The position numbers and the translations under genes were made by a program. From a virus: 63,150 nt of DNA. The notes under the pieces were generated by a model. It was given only the letters and a program-made list of their open reading frames with translations, was not told where the DNA came from and did no database searches. The stretch spans positions 1 to 63,150 of IMG/VR virus record IMGVR_UViG_3300029910_000019, one strand, 5' to 3'. The first letter of the stretch is position 1, and every line of letters begins with the position of its first letter. Of the stretch, positions 15,482 through 24,513 are shown in pieces.

Positions 15482-16591
15482 TTACTGTGAGCGCCGATTC
15501 AGGGCCCGGATCCGACGGGTGCCCGCCAACAAGTTGGCGATTTCCGTATCGGACAGGGATTCTAAATCCTCGACTGAGGGCGGCCTTGGGGCTTCCGGAG
15601 GCGGGACGGGTGATACGTCACTTCTCTGGATGCCTAGACCCGCTCTCGGGCGCGTCTCCGTTCGAACAATCCGTTCATCGGGGCGCGGCGCAGGTGCCGG
15701 TTCGTTGGGTTGAACCGCTACCGGCGGAGTTGGTTTGGGGGCCTTCGGGGCCTTGGCGAGTAAGTCATCGCTCGCTAGGTCCTGGAAGGCTTCCTCAAGA
15801 TTTTCGACTGTCCAGACGCCGCCGGTGTAAAGTTCACCGATGTCTGCGCCCGGTTTGCCGAGTTTGTATTTTGCCAGCCACTGGATCAGCAGGGTCTCGT
15901 TCTTGCCTACTGGGTAGTAGGTGTCTGCGTTGCGGGCCAGGAATTCTTTTGCGACGGCTTCGGTTCCGAGATTCGCGTCCGCGTTCGCGCCTTTTTGGGC
16001 AAGCTGGACTAGTGTGGCCATCGAAACGCCGTACTGCTTTTGGAACAAAGTGTCGAACGCGAGGCCGGGGTCCGACTCCAACTGGGCCTTGATCTCGAAG
16101 ATCTCGTCCGCAGTCAGGTTGCGAACCTGGGGCATGGCCGCCGCAGGGGCCGGGGCCGTCTTGGGTACTCCGCCCAACTTGACCTGCCGGTTGAGTTCGC
16201 GGATCTTCTGGGTCGCCTTCAGCTTGGCCGAGAGGACGTTGGTCATGAGCTCGTTCTTGTTCTTGCCCTTGAATACCTCGGCGTTCGCGCCGTTGCCCGG
16301 GTCGAGGGACGCCTTCCACCAGCCTTTGTCTTTCTCCAGCGTGATGGTAGCCCCGTCGCCGATATCGATTACTTCGGGTCCTTCGGGTTCTAGCTCTACG
16401 ATCGGCTCGGTGGGCTGGCGGATTACGCCGCCTTCCGCGATGACGACTTCCGGGTTGAGACTCGGGTGGGCGTCGAGGTGCATCGGCTCGTCCGGGTCGA
16501 TCATGTCTTCAGGACGGGTTGCAAAATCTACGAGGGGCGCGCCGAAGTTATCGGCTTCGAGCCAAGGGTCTACAACTGGGGTATTGGGCAT
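15482..16591 (-). CDS. Capsid scaffolding-like protein
   Basis: 369 residues: acidic N-terminal half, a helical middle with Lys/Gln-rich heptads, and a Pro-rich linker before a short helical, basic C-terminus (LLAGTRRIRALNRRSQ). Position between portal and capsid genes, charge layout and lack of globular motifs are typical of phage scaffolds, whose basic C-terminus docks to the capsid protein. No sequence match was tested. Confidence 0.65.
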   Translation of the reverse strand: MPNTPVVDPWLEADNFGAPLVDFATRPEDMIDPDEPMHLDAHPSLNPEVVIAEGGVIRQPTEPIVELEPEGPEVIDIGDGATITLEKDKGWWKASLDPGNGANAEVFKGKNKNELMTNVLSAKLKATQKIRELNRQVKLGGVPKTAPAPAAAMPQVRNLTADEIFEIKAQLESDPGLAFDTLFQKQYGVSMATLVQLAQKGANADANLGTEAVAKEFLARNADTYYPVGKNETLLIQWLAKYKLGKPGADIGELYTGGVWTVENLEEAFQDLASDDLLAKAPKAPKPTPPVAVQPNEPAPAPRPDERIVRTETRPRAGLGIQRSDVSPVPPPEAPRPPSVEDLESLSDTEIANLLAGTRRIRALNRRSQ

Positions 16592-16642
16592 GTACGGTGT
16601 CCTTTGCTGAAATCCTCAGCTACGGGTGATTTGTGTTGCGAT

Positions 16643-16719
16643 TTTGAGAACGATCATTGCGGTTTTGAGAACAGATTCTCAATTTGAGAATTCCATTATC
16701 TGGAAATCTGTGGTACAAT
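16643..16719 (+). promoter_or_regulatory. Divergent control region: motif 2, motif 1 and extended -10
   Basis: Two TTTTGAGAAC half-sites (16643-16652, 16663-16672) precede a full motif 2 (TTCTCAATTTGAGAA, 16676-16690). An exact motif 1 (16691-16705) follows, then TGTGGTACAAT with -10 TACAAT at 16714-16719. The first six bases of motif 1 fall exactly in the -35 position with a 17-base spacer. It drives the small plus-strand gene at 16738 and may also affect the divergent scaffold gene. Confidence 0.7.
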
Positions 16720-16737
16720 TAAAGCTCGGAGGAAACA

Positions 16738-16967
16738 TGAAACTTCAACGAGTAGAACCGGCAGTTGTCAGCGAGTATGTAAAACTGTCTTCGGTAAACT
16801 TTGGGCTATTTGCAGAGGATCGTGCGGGCGAAATTTACGCCTACGTGGGTACCTGCTGGACCAATTCGCAAGGCATTCCGATGAATAGCTTCGACCATTG
16901 GGTTCGAGTACTTCCAGAAGGAACTCAATTTATAATTACTTCCCAGAAAATCGGCGGAGGATGCTAG
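16738..16967 (+). CDS. Small plus-strand protein in the late arm
   Basis: 76 residues from the ATG after GGAGGAAAC, starting MKLQRVEPAVVSEYVKLSS and ending IGGGC. It is transcribed against its neighbours from its own TGTGGTACAAT promoter, and its end overlaps the convergent minus gene by four bases. No family was recognised. The layout (single gene, private promoter) is that of a moron or early gene. Confidence 0.6.
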
Positions 16968-17311
16968 CCCTGCTGCTCCATCGCCTTCGCCACGTCCAGA
17001 TGTTCCCGCGCCCCGAACAGAAACTCCTTGACTTCATCTGAGGGGTTAGCGGCGGCGTCGATCGCCTTGGCTATGTCCTGCTTGAAGTGGGCCACGAGCG
17101 TATCCAGGGCGGCGGCGGCTGCGTGCGCGGTCGGAACTGTGGTGTCGCCCGGGGCTAATGCGATGAGGTCGTCTTTGGCGGCGTCCCGGTAGTCTTCCAG
17201 TGTTTGGATCACCGTCTCCCATGCGGGGGTGTTTACGACGACCCGGAGCTGGCGGCCTTTGTCGTAGAGTGCGAGGTCTATTTCCAGCGCGTCGATTTCG
17301 GTGTCGGTCAC
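16964..17311 (-). CDS. Hypothetical protein upstream of scaffold
   Basis: 115 residues, acidic and helical (TLEDYRDAAKDDLIALAPGD), ending in a GAREHLDVAKAMEQQG helix. It overlaps the next gene's stop by four bases. Its position between portal and scaffold suggests an assembly factor. No motif was found. Confidence 0.6.
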   Translation of the reverse strand: MTDTEIDALEIDLALYDKGRQLRVVVNTPAWETVIQTLEDYRDAAKDDLIALAPGDTTVPTAHAAAAALDTLVAHFKQDIAKAIDAAANPSDEVKEFLFGAREHLDVAKAMEQQG

Positions 17312-17502
17312 TTGCGGGCCTCGAACTGGGCGTCGTAGTCTACGTAGCCGGGCTGGGCTGGAACGCGGATCGGGCCGAGATTGCCTGCGCGACCTTTGAG
17401 GCGGGCGGCGTCGTTGATCAGCTTGCGGAGGTCTTCGTCGGACAGGGTGTCGTACTCGCTGGGGCCTTGTTGGGAAAGTCTATCTGGGTTGGGGGTGTTC
17501 AT
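17308..17502 (-). CDS. Small hypothetical protein after portal
   Basis: 64 residues from the ATG at 17502, preceded by AAGGAGA. Pro/Asp-rich start, then LSDEDLRKLINDAARLKG helix. No recognised domain. Confidence 0.5.
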   Translation of the reverse strand: MNTPNPDRLSQQGPSEYDTLSDEDLRKLINDAARLKGRAGNLGPIRVPAQPGYVDYDAQFEARK

Positions 17503-17536
17503 TCTGTCTCCTTCAATCAATCCGATTGAACGGGTT

Positions 17537-17551
17537 TTCCATTATCTGGAC
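17537..17551 (-). promoter_or_regulatory. Motif 1, exact copy after portal stop
   Basis: TCCAGATAATGGA on the minus strand, in the gap between the portal stop and the small gene at 17308-17502. Confidence 0.8.
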
Positions 17552-19620
17552 TAAACGTCTGAGCCAAATCCGGTTTGGGCGGAGGGTTCTCCTGTTAATT
17601 CAAGGGGTTCCACAGATTTCTTAAAGCCTTCCCTTAATACATCCCGGGCTGCTCTTGCGATATTGCTGCTGTCGTCCCTTTGCTCAGCCGCGGCATCTTT
17701 CTGCGCCTGAAGCTGTGCTTGGGCCTGCGCCTTTTGTTGAATCTGCCCACCCTGCGATTGCTGTTGTTGCCGCTGAAGATCTTGCGGGGTCATGTCCACG
17801 ATCACGTCGTTCAGGTTCTTGAAGTCGGCGGCCTCAAACCACATGTGGACCACCTCCATCACGTTGACCTTCTTGCCTTCGATCGAGAGCGAGGAGATGA
17901 CTTCGGGGTTGGACAGGAACTGAGATAGCATCGGGAGCGCTTGGGCCATGTTGCGGCGCGTCTGCATCTTGGACCCAGCGAGGATGGAGAACTTCACTCG
18001 GGCGTTCAGGATGTCGATCACGTCGCCGCCGGACTGCACGTACTCGTGCTTCAGCTCTTCCGACATGATGAAGTTCAACTGCGACTCGGGTAGCATCTCC
18101 CGGTTCATTTGCTGCATGTCGTAGAGCAGCGGCACGATGACCTGGTCGGCCAGATTGTCGATGAACTCCGAGATGCCCGATGACGCGCCCTGCGCAAGAG
18201 CCTGAGCTCCGGCAGAACTGCGCGCGAGATTGGAGTGGCCCGAGGAACCTGCGTTGCCGCCCATGATCGGGTTGTTGCCCGAGACGGTGTCGGCGCGGCC
18301 CTGCGACATCGCCATAAGTTCCCCGGCTTCGGGGATGGCGGGCAGGCGCTGAAGCGGCTCAAGGTCGCCCTTGGTATCCACCTCGATGATCTTGCCGGGG
18401 CAGATGCGGATTGACTGAGTTGGGATGCTCTTGCCGCGGACGCGGACGAGCGGGGTGTTCAGGTTCAACGAGGCGTTGTCCAGCAGCAGGTTGGTGATGC
18501 CGGTCATCAGGCGCTGCTCGGAGCCGATCGTGCGCCCGAGGCCGAGCGACCAGTACCCGCCGGGGATATTCCACCAGCCGATAGAGTAGAACGGGATCTT
18601 GCCGTAGACGTTCTTGCCGTTGTAGATGACCAGTTTCTTCTGGAGCACCACGATGTACGTGCCGTTGTCCCACCGCTCCAGTACCTCTAGGGGTTTCTGG
18701 AAGGGGTCGGCGGTCGTGGTATCCCAGCGGGCTTCTGCACGGGCTTCCCAGAGCGGGTTGCGCCCGCCGATTTCCCCGATAGCCGGATCAGCCGTCTCTG
18801 CGGGCGGCATGAACAGCATCATGAGGTTTTCGCGGGACGGGATATCGTATCCCTCGCGGTCCCGCAGCTTGTCGAGGTCTTCCCACGTCATGTAGCGGCG
18901 GCGGACGACGTACTTGGCCTTGCGGATGTCCGGAACACGTAGCCCGGGGTCTACCAGGACTTCGCGGAGGTCTACGATGTGCTCGAACGTGGGCCGGTCG
19001 ATTACTTCTTCGATGATCTCTTCTTCGAGTTCACCATCGGAGATGCGGGTGTCAGGCGCGCCGGGGATTCCGGACGGAATTACGACGGAGGGGTTCTTCC
19101 GCTTGACTATTTTGCGCTCTTGGGTGAACTTTTCCCAGCCCCATTGGAACATGGAGGTGCCAAACAGCAGGCAATTGAAGATTCCGAGCTTCAGTTCGGC
19201 CCGGAAATCCATGTCGTCGAGCTGGTAAGCAAGCAAAGCGGAGGTCGCGCGCGCCAGTTGGGCGGTCGTTCCGGGCCGTTCCTGCACCATAAACGGCGGG
19301 TTTTCGTAAAATAACCCGGACATTACCTGCGGAACTATGCCATTTACAGCCGTTGCGACCGTGAAAAAGCTGATCGAAGCGGCCTCAGATTGGGTTCCGG
19401 GCCAGTATCTGGGCTGAAAAGGGGACTGGTAGAGGGTCTGTGCGGCTACCCAGCCGAGGCAAAATTGCCTACTCAACTCAGCTTTCTCAGCGCGTTCCGC
19501 GTCTTGAAGACATAATTTGAGGGCTGGATTTTCTTCCCACACGCCCTCGGACAAAAAGCCCCGTGCTTCGGCAGGTGTTACCTGCTCATAAACGTTATAT
19601 GGGGCTTCCGGCAAGTTCAT
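17551..19620 (-). CDS. Portal protein
   Basis: 689 residues, matching podovirus-type portals. It has an N-terminal helical wing and a long beta-rich clip/stem region (IPFYSIGWWNIPGGYWSLGLG, then ITNLLLDNASLNLN). A helical crown follows with SSAGAQALAQGASSGISEF, and a long Gln/Ala-rich C-terminal helix (QQQQSQGGQIQQKAQAQAQL). It sits between terminase and scaffold on the same strand, as expected. Its first 26 bases overlap the end of the upstream GIY-YIG gene, so that gene probably inserted at the portal start. Confidence 0.85.
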   Translation of the reverse strand: MNLPEAPYNVYEQVTPAEARGFLSEGVWEENPALKLCLQDAERAEKAELSRQFCLGWVAAQTLYQSPFQPRYWPGTQSEAASISFFTVATAVNGIVPQVMSGLFYENPPFMVQERPGTTAQLARATSALLAYQLDDMDFRAELKLGIFNCLLFGTSMFQWGWEKFTQERKIVKRKNPSVVIPSGIPGAPDTRISDGELEEEIIEEVIDRPTFEHIVDLREVLVDPGLRVPDIRKAKYVVRRRYMTWEDLDKLRDREGYDIPSRENLMMLFMPPAETADPAIGEIGGRNPLWEARAEARWDTTTADPFQKPLEVLERWDNGTYIVVLQKKLVIYNGKNVYGKIPFYSIGWWNIPGGYWSLGLGRTIGSEQRLMTGITNLLLDNASLNLNTPLVRVRGKSIPTQSIRICPGKIIEVDTKGDLEPLQRLPAIPEAGELMAMSQGRADTVSGNNPIMGGNAGSSGHSNLARSSAGAQALAQGASSGISEFIDNLADQVIVPLLYDMQQMNREMLPESQLNFIMSEELKHEYVQSGGDVIDILNARVKFSILAGSKMQTRRNMAQALPMLSQFLSNPEVISSLSIEGKKVNVMEVVHMWFEAADFKNLNDVIVDMTPQDLQRQQQQSQGGQIQQKAQAQAQLQAQKDAAAEQRDDSSNIARAARDVLREGFKKSVEPLELTGEPSAQTGFGSDV

Positions 19621-20542
19621 TTTTGTTCCTCGGGGCGAATTTGGACGGTCTTAGAGCCGTTCCAACGCTCTTTAATCGGTTGCGAACCGTAGCAGATGTG
19701 CAGCCGAGAGCCTGTCCAACTTCCTTCGTGGACATTCCGGACTGATAAAGTTCGAGCATCCTGTTGGTGTTTAGGCGCTCTTGAGGTAGATTATTGGAGG
19801 GTCGGAGAGCGATGGAGAGGCCGTCTAGCCTTCCTTTGACGCACCCCATTGAGCATCCCAGAGTATCCGCAACTTCCTGAAGCGTAAGTCCGCTTTGGTA
19901 AAGGCGCACCAAGCGGACGCTATCTACGTCCGAGCGGTATAATGGGTTTGATTCGCCGCCAATAGACCGTTTGTTGACCAAACATTCGGGGCGAATTTTA
20001 TACCCGTGCCTGTGCCGACCCTGCCCGACTAGAACACCAGCCTTCTTCATGCGCAGGGTTACCAACTCGGTCGAGCAATTGAACTTGGCGGCGATCTCTT
20101 TGCGCGTCAGCATCTCATCAACGTAGAGATGTCGAATCTCTTCGGTCGAAATATCAGCCCGATAGTGGCTATGTCGAGTAGGATCCGCGGCCAGCGTAGC
20201 TTTGAGAGTCTTGGCCCGAGCCTTCCGCATGTGCGGACTGATGCCGGTCCACCCGTCTCCTCCCCAAGTGCAGACATACCCGTGCTTGGAGATGTGCGCG
20301 CCGAAGAGGAGAATCCAGATGCGTTCCTGGTAGTCAGCCTCGGCTTTCGTCTCAACGGTGAGAAACGGCTCGCAGGTAAAGTTCTCGACGCCGTATTTCC
20401 GCATAGCCTTGTAGAGGGGCTGTTGTTCGCCCTTCCGTAGGTCTTTGAGGTGGTTTCTCCACCGATGCGGGACGCCGCATTTGGTCTGGCCAACGTAGAG
20501 TTTGTCGTTGACGTGGTTCTGAATCAGATATATGGTGTACAT
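19595..20542 (-). CDS. GIY-YIG homing endonuclease with HTH repeats
   Basis: 315 residues. The N-terminal GIY-YIG domain has YTIYLIQNHVNDKLYVGQT, a WRNHLKDL arginine and a Glu in YQERIWILLFG. Three C-terminal helix-turn-helix repeats follow, for example RLYQSGLTLQEVADTLGCS and ELYQSGMSTKEVGQALGCT, which would read the target DNA. It is free-standing beside the portal gene and overlaps its start. Probably a mobile passenger. Confidence 0.9.
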   Translation of the reverse strand: MYTIYLIQNHVNDKLYVGQTKCGVPHRWRNHLKDLRKGEQQPLYKAMRKYGVENFTCEPFLTVETKAEADYQERIWILLFGAHISKHGYVCTWGGDGWTGISPHMRKARAKTLKATLAADPTRHSHYRADISTEEIRHLYVDEMLTRKEIAAKFNCSTELVTLRMKKAGVLVGQGRHRHGYKIRPECLVNKRSIGGESNPLYRSDVDSVRLVRLYQSGLTLQEVADTLGCSMGCVKGRLDGLSIALRPSNNLPQERLNTNRMLELYQSGMSTKEVGQALGCTSATVRNRLKSVGTALRPSKFAPRNKNELAGSPI

Positions 20543-20629
20543 TGGATGAGACTATTATAGCATAATAATGAGCCGTAAACAACCCTTTAAGGGCTTTTAG
20601 GTGTCATTTATGACTCATTATCACCGGTC

Positions 20630-20971
20630 TCAATAAGTTTGCTTGTCTGCCGTGGGCGACATCGCACCGCTGGAAAGATCCACGCTGCCCGGGATCGATA
20701 CCGCGGTGCTCTTCATACCACCTTCGCCGCCGTTCACGCTGACCTTGAAGTTCTCAGAGATCACGCGGGAGCGATCGGACGGAACCGGCATACCCGGGCC
20801 GCCATCTTCAGTGTGGCGGGGGCCATCCTGGTTGGTGTTCTGGGGGACGAGCTTGCCTGCGCCCGAGGACATGCCAGCCGCGCCCGAAGGCCCGACAGCG
20901 GGGAAGTCAGTTGCTTTGCAATCGCGCGGATTTTCGAGGTTGCCGCTGAGTTTGATGAGAGAGTCAGACAT
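20630..20971 (-). CDS. Gly/Ser/Pro-rich hypothetical protein
   Basis: 113 residues of low complexity (SGAAGMSSGAGKLVPQNTNQ), likely disordered or virion-associated. It lies between terminase and portal in the late operon. No domain was recognised. Confidence 0.55.
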   Translation of the reverse strand: MSDSLIKLSGNLENPRDCKATDFPAVGPSGAAGMSSGAGKLVPQNTNQDGPRHTEDGGPGMPVPSDRSRVISENFKVSVNGGEGGMKSTAVSIPGSVDLSSGAMSPTADKQTY

Positions 20972-20974
20972 AGG

Positions 20975-21289
20975 TTATCCTTTGGATAGGCCCGCGAGCG
21001 AGCCGGTAGAGATAGATGAAGGGGACCCGGAACCAAAACTCAGTTGCGGAAAACTTGGGCCCGGCGGAGGGGCTACGTAGCCGTTGGGCCGGTCGATTCG
21101 TACGTGGGGTTGGAAGCTGATCCCGAAGAGTTCGTACATACCCGTGGCGGGGGCGTCAGACTGGCGGGGCATGTCGGAGATGAATTTCTGTCCGGACGGG
21201 GGCCGCCACTGGGAGGGAGTCGAGGCGTCGGCCTTGTGCTCGGATAAGACGGTGCCGTCGTCGTCTACGATCTTGACTTCTATGCGCAT
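20975..21289 (-). CDS. Hypothetical late protein
   Basis: 104 residues from the ATG at 21289 (MRIEVKIVDDDGTVLSEHKA), chosen because the longer frame would cross the plus-strand promoter. It has a beta-strand start, then a Pro/Ser-rich tail. It precedes the Gly-rich gene by three bases. Unknown. Confidence 0.5.
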   Translation of the reverse strand: MRIEVKIVDDDGTVLSEHKADASTPSQWRPPSGQKFISDMPRQSDAPATGMYELFGISFQPHVRIDRPNGYVAPPPGPSFPQLSFGSGSPSSISTGSLAGLSKG

Positions 21290-21290
21290 G

Positions 21291-21310
21291 TGTGGTAGAA
21301 TTTCCAGATG
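21291..21310 (+). promoter_or_regulatory. Extended -10 promoter TGTGGTAGAAT
   Basis: It belongs to the TGTGGTAnAAT class seen at 16.7, 24.7 and 47.1 kb. A weak motif-1 relative (TTTCCAGATGATGAAC) follows and runs into the start codon of the plus-strand island at 21311. Confidence 0.5.
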
Positions 21311-21481
21311 ATGAACGAAGACGATTTTAAGAAGACGTACATCGCCACATTTCTCGCGGCGTACGCTGCTAAACAATACGACTTCAACTGCCAGACGGGG
21401 TGGGAGAAAGATTTTCCGCCAATCGAAGATTCTCAGACTCTCGCCCAGGATGCGTGGAATAAGCTACAGGAGCGATCATGA
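21311..21481 (+). CDS. 56-residue hypothetical, first gene of plus island
   Basis: It begins MNEDDFKKTYIATFLAAYAA and contains WEKDFPPIEDSQTLAQDAWN. Amphipathic and acidic, with no known family. Its stop overlaps the next start as ATGA, and it lies just downstream of a TGTGGTAGAAT promoter. Confidence 0.6.
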   Translation: MNEDDFKKTYIATFLAAYAAKQYDFNCQTGWEKDFPPIEDSQTLAQDAWNKLQERS

Positions 21482-21747
21482 ATATTAGATGCCGTCTTTT
21501 CGGTTGCTGGATAAGCGACGAGCCTGAAGACCACGGGTGTTGTGGCCGATGCGGGATTTGGGTATATGACGCCGACTTCCGCCAAGCTGGGGTACCTTTG
21601 GTCGAATGGTGGCGATCAGTTCGCTCGAAATGGAAGCGCCGTTCAAACTATCGGCACCATCTCTGTGGTGTTTGTAACAAGCCAATGTACCTGACCGAAG
21701 AGAGCTGTTGCTCGTCCGAGTGCTATGACAAATGGTTCCCGTTCTAG
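21478..21747 (+). CDS. Zinc-ribbon protein with two Cys clusters
   Basis: 89 residues: an N-terminal CCGRCG cluster and a C-terminal HLCGVCNKPMYLTEESCC..EC cluster with treble-clef spacing. Second gene of the plus-strand island. Probably binds zinc and possibly nucleic acid or protein; the function is unknown. Confidence 0.6.
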   Translation: MNIRCRLFGCWISDEPEDHGCCGRCGIWVYDADFRQAGVPLVEWWRSVRSKWKRRSNYRHHLCGVCNKPMYLTEESCCSSECYDKWFPF

Positions 21748-21751
21748 GAGA

Positions 21752-21766
21752 TTCCAGATAATGGAA
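21752..21766 (+). promoter_or_regulatory. Motif 1, exact, carries the next start codon
   Basis: TTCCAGATAATGGAA: its ATG (21761) is the start of the following gene. Confidence 0.8.
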
Positions 21767-22171
21767 ACAGAGAACAGCAAGAACGAACGATGTTGGCGTT
21801 GCGGCGGGAGCGGATTCCGTTCGTTTACGGAAACTATGAGCAGCCCGGGCCATCCGTGTCCAGCCTGTAACAAGAAAACTCTCATGGAACGGTTGGCTGA
21901 GATTGCCCCCAAGCGCGAGGAAAAGGTATGGGGCGAACAGAAACTAACAGCGTTTCGCTACGAACCCATTCTTCTTCACGCCCAACTCTTCGCCAACTGG
22001 GTGGCGGAAGACTTACCCAAGAACCAAGGAGAGTTACGAGACTTACTATGGGTTTTCGGCACGCAATTATCGGGAGATATGGAGAAGCGAATGAACCATG
22101 CAATGAACTTGGCGAATGATATGGTGAATCTCCGAGTTCCTGCGATAATCTTTGAGGGAGAAAAGAAATGA
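21761..22171 (+). CDS. Hypothetical protein with DnaJ-like half zinc finger
   Basis: 136 residues starting METENSKNERCWRCGGSG at the motif-1 ATG, with TAGGAG upstream. CWRCGGSG and CPACNKK give one CxxC...CxxC zinc site like a half DnaJ knuckle. The C-terminal half is helical. It overlaps the next gene (ATGA). Unknown role. Confidence 0.6.
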   Translation: METENSKNERCWRCGGSGFRSFTETMSSPGHPCPACNKKTLMERLAEIAPKREEKVWGEQKLTAFRYEPILLHAQLFANWVAEDLPKNQGELRDLLWVFGTQLSGDMEKRMNHAMNLANDMVNLRVPAIIFEGEKK

Positions 22172-22323
22172 AGGACGAACGAGATTTTGATTTCCGCATT
22201 GACATGCGAACGGCTAGAAAGTTGAAGGCTGCGCTGCACAAAGGCACGTTCGATAAGCTAACAAAGGCTGAGGCGAACGCCCTCGAAGATTTAGTATGCG
22301 AACTGCTAATGCAAGTCGAATAG
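22168..22323 (+). CDS. 51-residue helical protein
   Basis: MKDERDFDFRIDMRTARKLK start, then LTKAEANALEDLVCELLMQVE. Two predicted helices, no family. It starts by ATGA overlap with the preceding gene. Confidence 0.55.
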   Translation: MKDERDFDFRIDMRTARKLKAALHKGTFDKLTKAEANALEDLVCELLMQVE

Positions 22324-22332
22324 GAGACGGAA

Positions 22333-22479
22333 ATGAAGAAACTACGCAGCAAGTGCTGTCAACGGAGCATGTGGGACGATGAACGGTACTGTCCACGCTG
22401 CGGTTGGGAATGTTACGTAGAATACATTCCAGATTCCTTAGCCACGGACAAAACTTCAGCCAAAAATCCCACTCCCTAA
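22333..22479 (+). CDS. 48-residue Cys-rich zinc-binding peptide
   Basis: CCQRSMW...CPRCGWEC gives four cysteines in zinc-ribbon spacing. GAGACGGAA precedes the ATG. Its last 24 bases overlap the convergent end of the large terminase gene. It closes the plus-strand island. Confidence 0.5.
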   Translation: MKKLRSKCCQRSMWDDERYCPRCGWECYVEYIPDSLATDKTSAKNPTP

Positions 22480-24510
22480 GATGTTGTCCATCCCGCTGGG
22501 GGCCGAATACGCGAAGTCCTCTTGCGGGGAGAAATCATCCGGAGGTGGTTGGTAGGGGTCAAACACTACCGTGTTTCCCTCGGCGTCCGTCCGAAGCAGA
22601 ATGCCAGAGCGTGGGTCAAAAGAACCCTCTTCGAAAACTTCGTTCCACCCCATGCGGTCGATGAAGCTGAACATCTCGGTGTTGTTCTCGATGATAGCCT
22701 GCGTTGCGCGCGGGGCGTACCGGGTTTGGTAGCCTAAATTGTCCGGTATGTCATCGTGGTGATGGTCATACATGCACTTCTCGAACTCGTTGTAGACAAT
22801 CTCGATCTTGTTGTTCGGGGCCGGGTTGGCCTCCATGCAGTAGTTCGCGAACTTTAGGCGGCCTTCGGTGATCCACGGGTGGAGCGACCCCATGCGTAAC
22901 TTCTTGGCGTCCTTCTGCTGCTCGGGGGTGAACCAGTCGATCCCGGCGCAGATGCCGATGACGTACGGGTCTTGTGTCCGGAACGCCGCGGACATGATGG
23001 AGTCCTTGAGGTAGGTCGCGCCCTGAGCATTCTCGATCGCTACTACGAACGGGTGCTCTTCCTGGATCATCCGGATAATGGAAGCCACGATCTGGTGGGG
23101 CAGCAGCCGATCGCGGAAGATCTTGCGGACGTAGCCGGTGGTCTGCTTCTGGCCGTTGCGCCGCCCGTCGGGGTCTACCTGCTCTTCTTCGCCCCAGACA
23201 ATCGAGGTGCCGACTGTGAAGTCGCTGCCCTTCTTCTGGCTGGAGGCCAAGTCCCATACCTGGGAGCAAGGCCCGACGCGGGGCAGGCTGGTGAACGGAA
23301 CGGTGGCCTTGAGCAGCATGGCCCGGTCGAAACCGATCTGCGAGGCATTGCGGGGGTTCTGGTTGCGCTGGCCCTCGAAGGACTTCTCATCCTTGGCGAG
23401 ATCCACCATGCACCAGTTGAAGCTCATTTTGTGGGGCATCAGGAGGATGCACCCGTCTGGGCCCGCTTCGTGGTACGTGACCGGCTTGCCTTCGCGCTCC
23501 AGAGCCTCTGCTACTTCGGGCTTGATCTGGATGGCCTTGCCGATAAGAATGTTCGAATTCGTGGACTTGTTTTCCATGAACTCCCAGCCAACACCCTTGG
23601 TAATCTGGATGTCGCCCAGGTTCTTGGAGAGCAGGACGCCGTAGTGGTCCTCGTCGGCGTACCGGGTGCCGATGTAGTCGATGTAGTAGCCGCCCAACGC
23701 CAGCAGCTTCTCGGCCAGGAACAGCGCGCGCGAAATCTTCTCGCACAGCAGGGCGGTCTCAGAGTTGGTGTCGGACACCGCGTCGTCGGCCTTGATCAGT
23801 TCGTAACGCCAGCCAGCCTTGTTCTTGCCTACCGAGGAGGCGTAGACCGTGGGTTCCTTGCGGCCCGTCTTCTTGGCGGCGTACACCGGGCAGGTGAAGG
23901 TGTTCATCGCCCCGGCTTTGCCTTCTTCTACGCAGAACTCCGGCCAGAAGAGATTCATCAGCGACGGCTCTTCTTTGATGTAGAAGTGGCCCTTGATCTC
24001 TCCGACGAAGCCTTCTGCCAGGCTCTTCTCGGCGGTCAGGTAGAGGATGCGGATGGCGGGGAAGCAGAGGATCCACTGAACAGTGTCGATGTGGTCGAAT
24101 GTGCTTTTTGCGCCGCCGCGGGGCCATAGCAACAACCGAGTCTTGACTTCAGACTGTTGGTTGAGGGGCTTGGACGGGTCTTTCTGGGTAAAGAGTTTGG
24201 GGAAGGCCCCGTAGTACTCTTCGTCGAAGATGTTTTCCTCGAAGGGGAGGAGGCCATTGTCTGAGATCGGGTTCGTGCCCCAGGTGAAGTACCGGGCCAT
24301 CCACATCAAGTCGGTCTGGCAGCGACGGCGAACTTCTATACCAAGCCGCGACGCCCGGATGTGCTCAATCCCAAGGGAGGCTACGTTGATCAGATCTTCC
24401 CGCACTGAGAGCAGGTAGGTGTAGAGTTCTTCGTTCGGGATTTTGCTGTCGCCGCCGTGCTCTTGGCATAGGAGGTCGAAGCGATCTTGATTGTCGGGGA
24501 CTTCGGGCAT
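22456..24510 (-). CDS. Terminase large subunit
   Basis: 684 residues. Walker A is LLWPRGGAKST at about residue 130, adenine-binding/ATPase coupling follows, and a Walker B-like ELIKADDAVSD is at about 240. The C-terminal half has nuclease-type acidic strands (VWDLASSQKKGSDFTV; VVAIENAQGA). It packages DNA through the portal. Genes of this size and layout accompany podovirus-like portals. A TCCGGATAATGGA motif variant lies in the coding region (23070-23082). No small terminase was recognised nearby. Confidence 0.9.
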   Translation of the reverse strand: MPEVPDNQDRFDLLCQEHGGDSKIPNEELYTYLLSVREDLINVASLGIEHIRASRLGIEVRRRCQTDLMWMARYFTWGTNPISDNGLLPFEENIFDEEYYGAFPKLFTQKDPSKPLNQQSEVKTRLLLWPRGGAKSTFDHIDTVQWILCFPAIRILYLTAEKSLAEGFVGEIKGHFYIKEEPSLMNLFWPEFCVEEGKAGAMNTFTCPVYAAKKTGRKEPTVYASSVGKNKAGWRYELIKADDAVSDTNSETALLCEKISRALFLAEKLLALGGYYIDYIGTRYADEDHYGVLLSKNLGDIQITKGVGWEFMENKSTNSNILIGKAIQIKPEVAEALEREGKPVTYHEAGPDGCILLMPHKMSFNWCMVDLAKDEKSFEGQRNQNPRNASQIGFDRAMLLKATVPFTSLPRVGPCSQVWDLASSQKKGSDFTVGTSIVWGEEEQVDPDGRRNGQKQTTGYVRKIFRDRLLPHQIVASIIRMIQEEHPFVVAIENAQGATYLKDSIMSAAFRTQDPYVIGICAGIDWFTPEQQKDAKKLRMGSLHPWITEGRLKFANYCMEANPAPNNKIEIVYNEFEKCMYDHHHDDIPDNLGYQTRYAPRATQAIIENNTEMFSFIDRMGWNEVFEEGSFDPRSGILLRTDAEGNTVVFDPYQPPPDDFSPQEDFAYSAPSGMDNILGSGIFG

Positions 24511-24513
24511 TGT

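Noticed and set aside
22972-24129. 385-residue plus-strand frame
   Set aside because: It lies opposite the terminase ATPase and nuclease coding region and has no recognisable domain; a shadow frame of GC-rich sequence.
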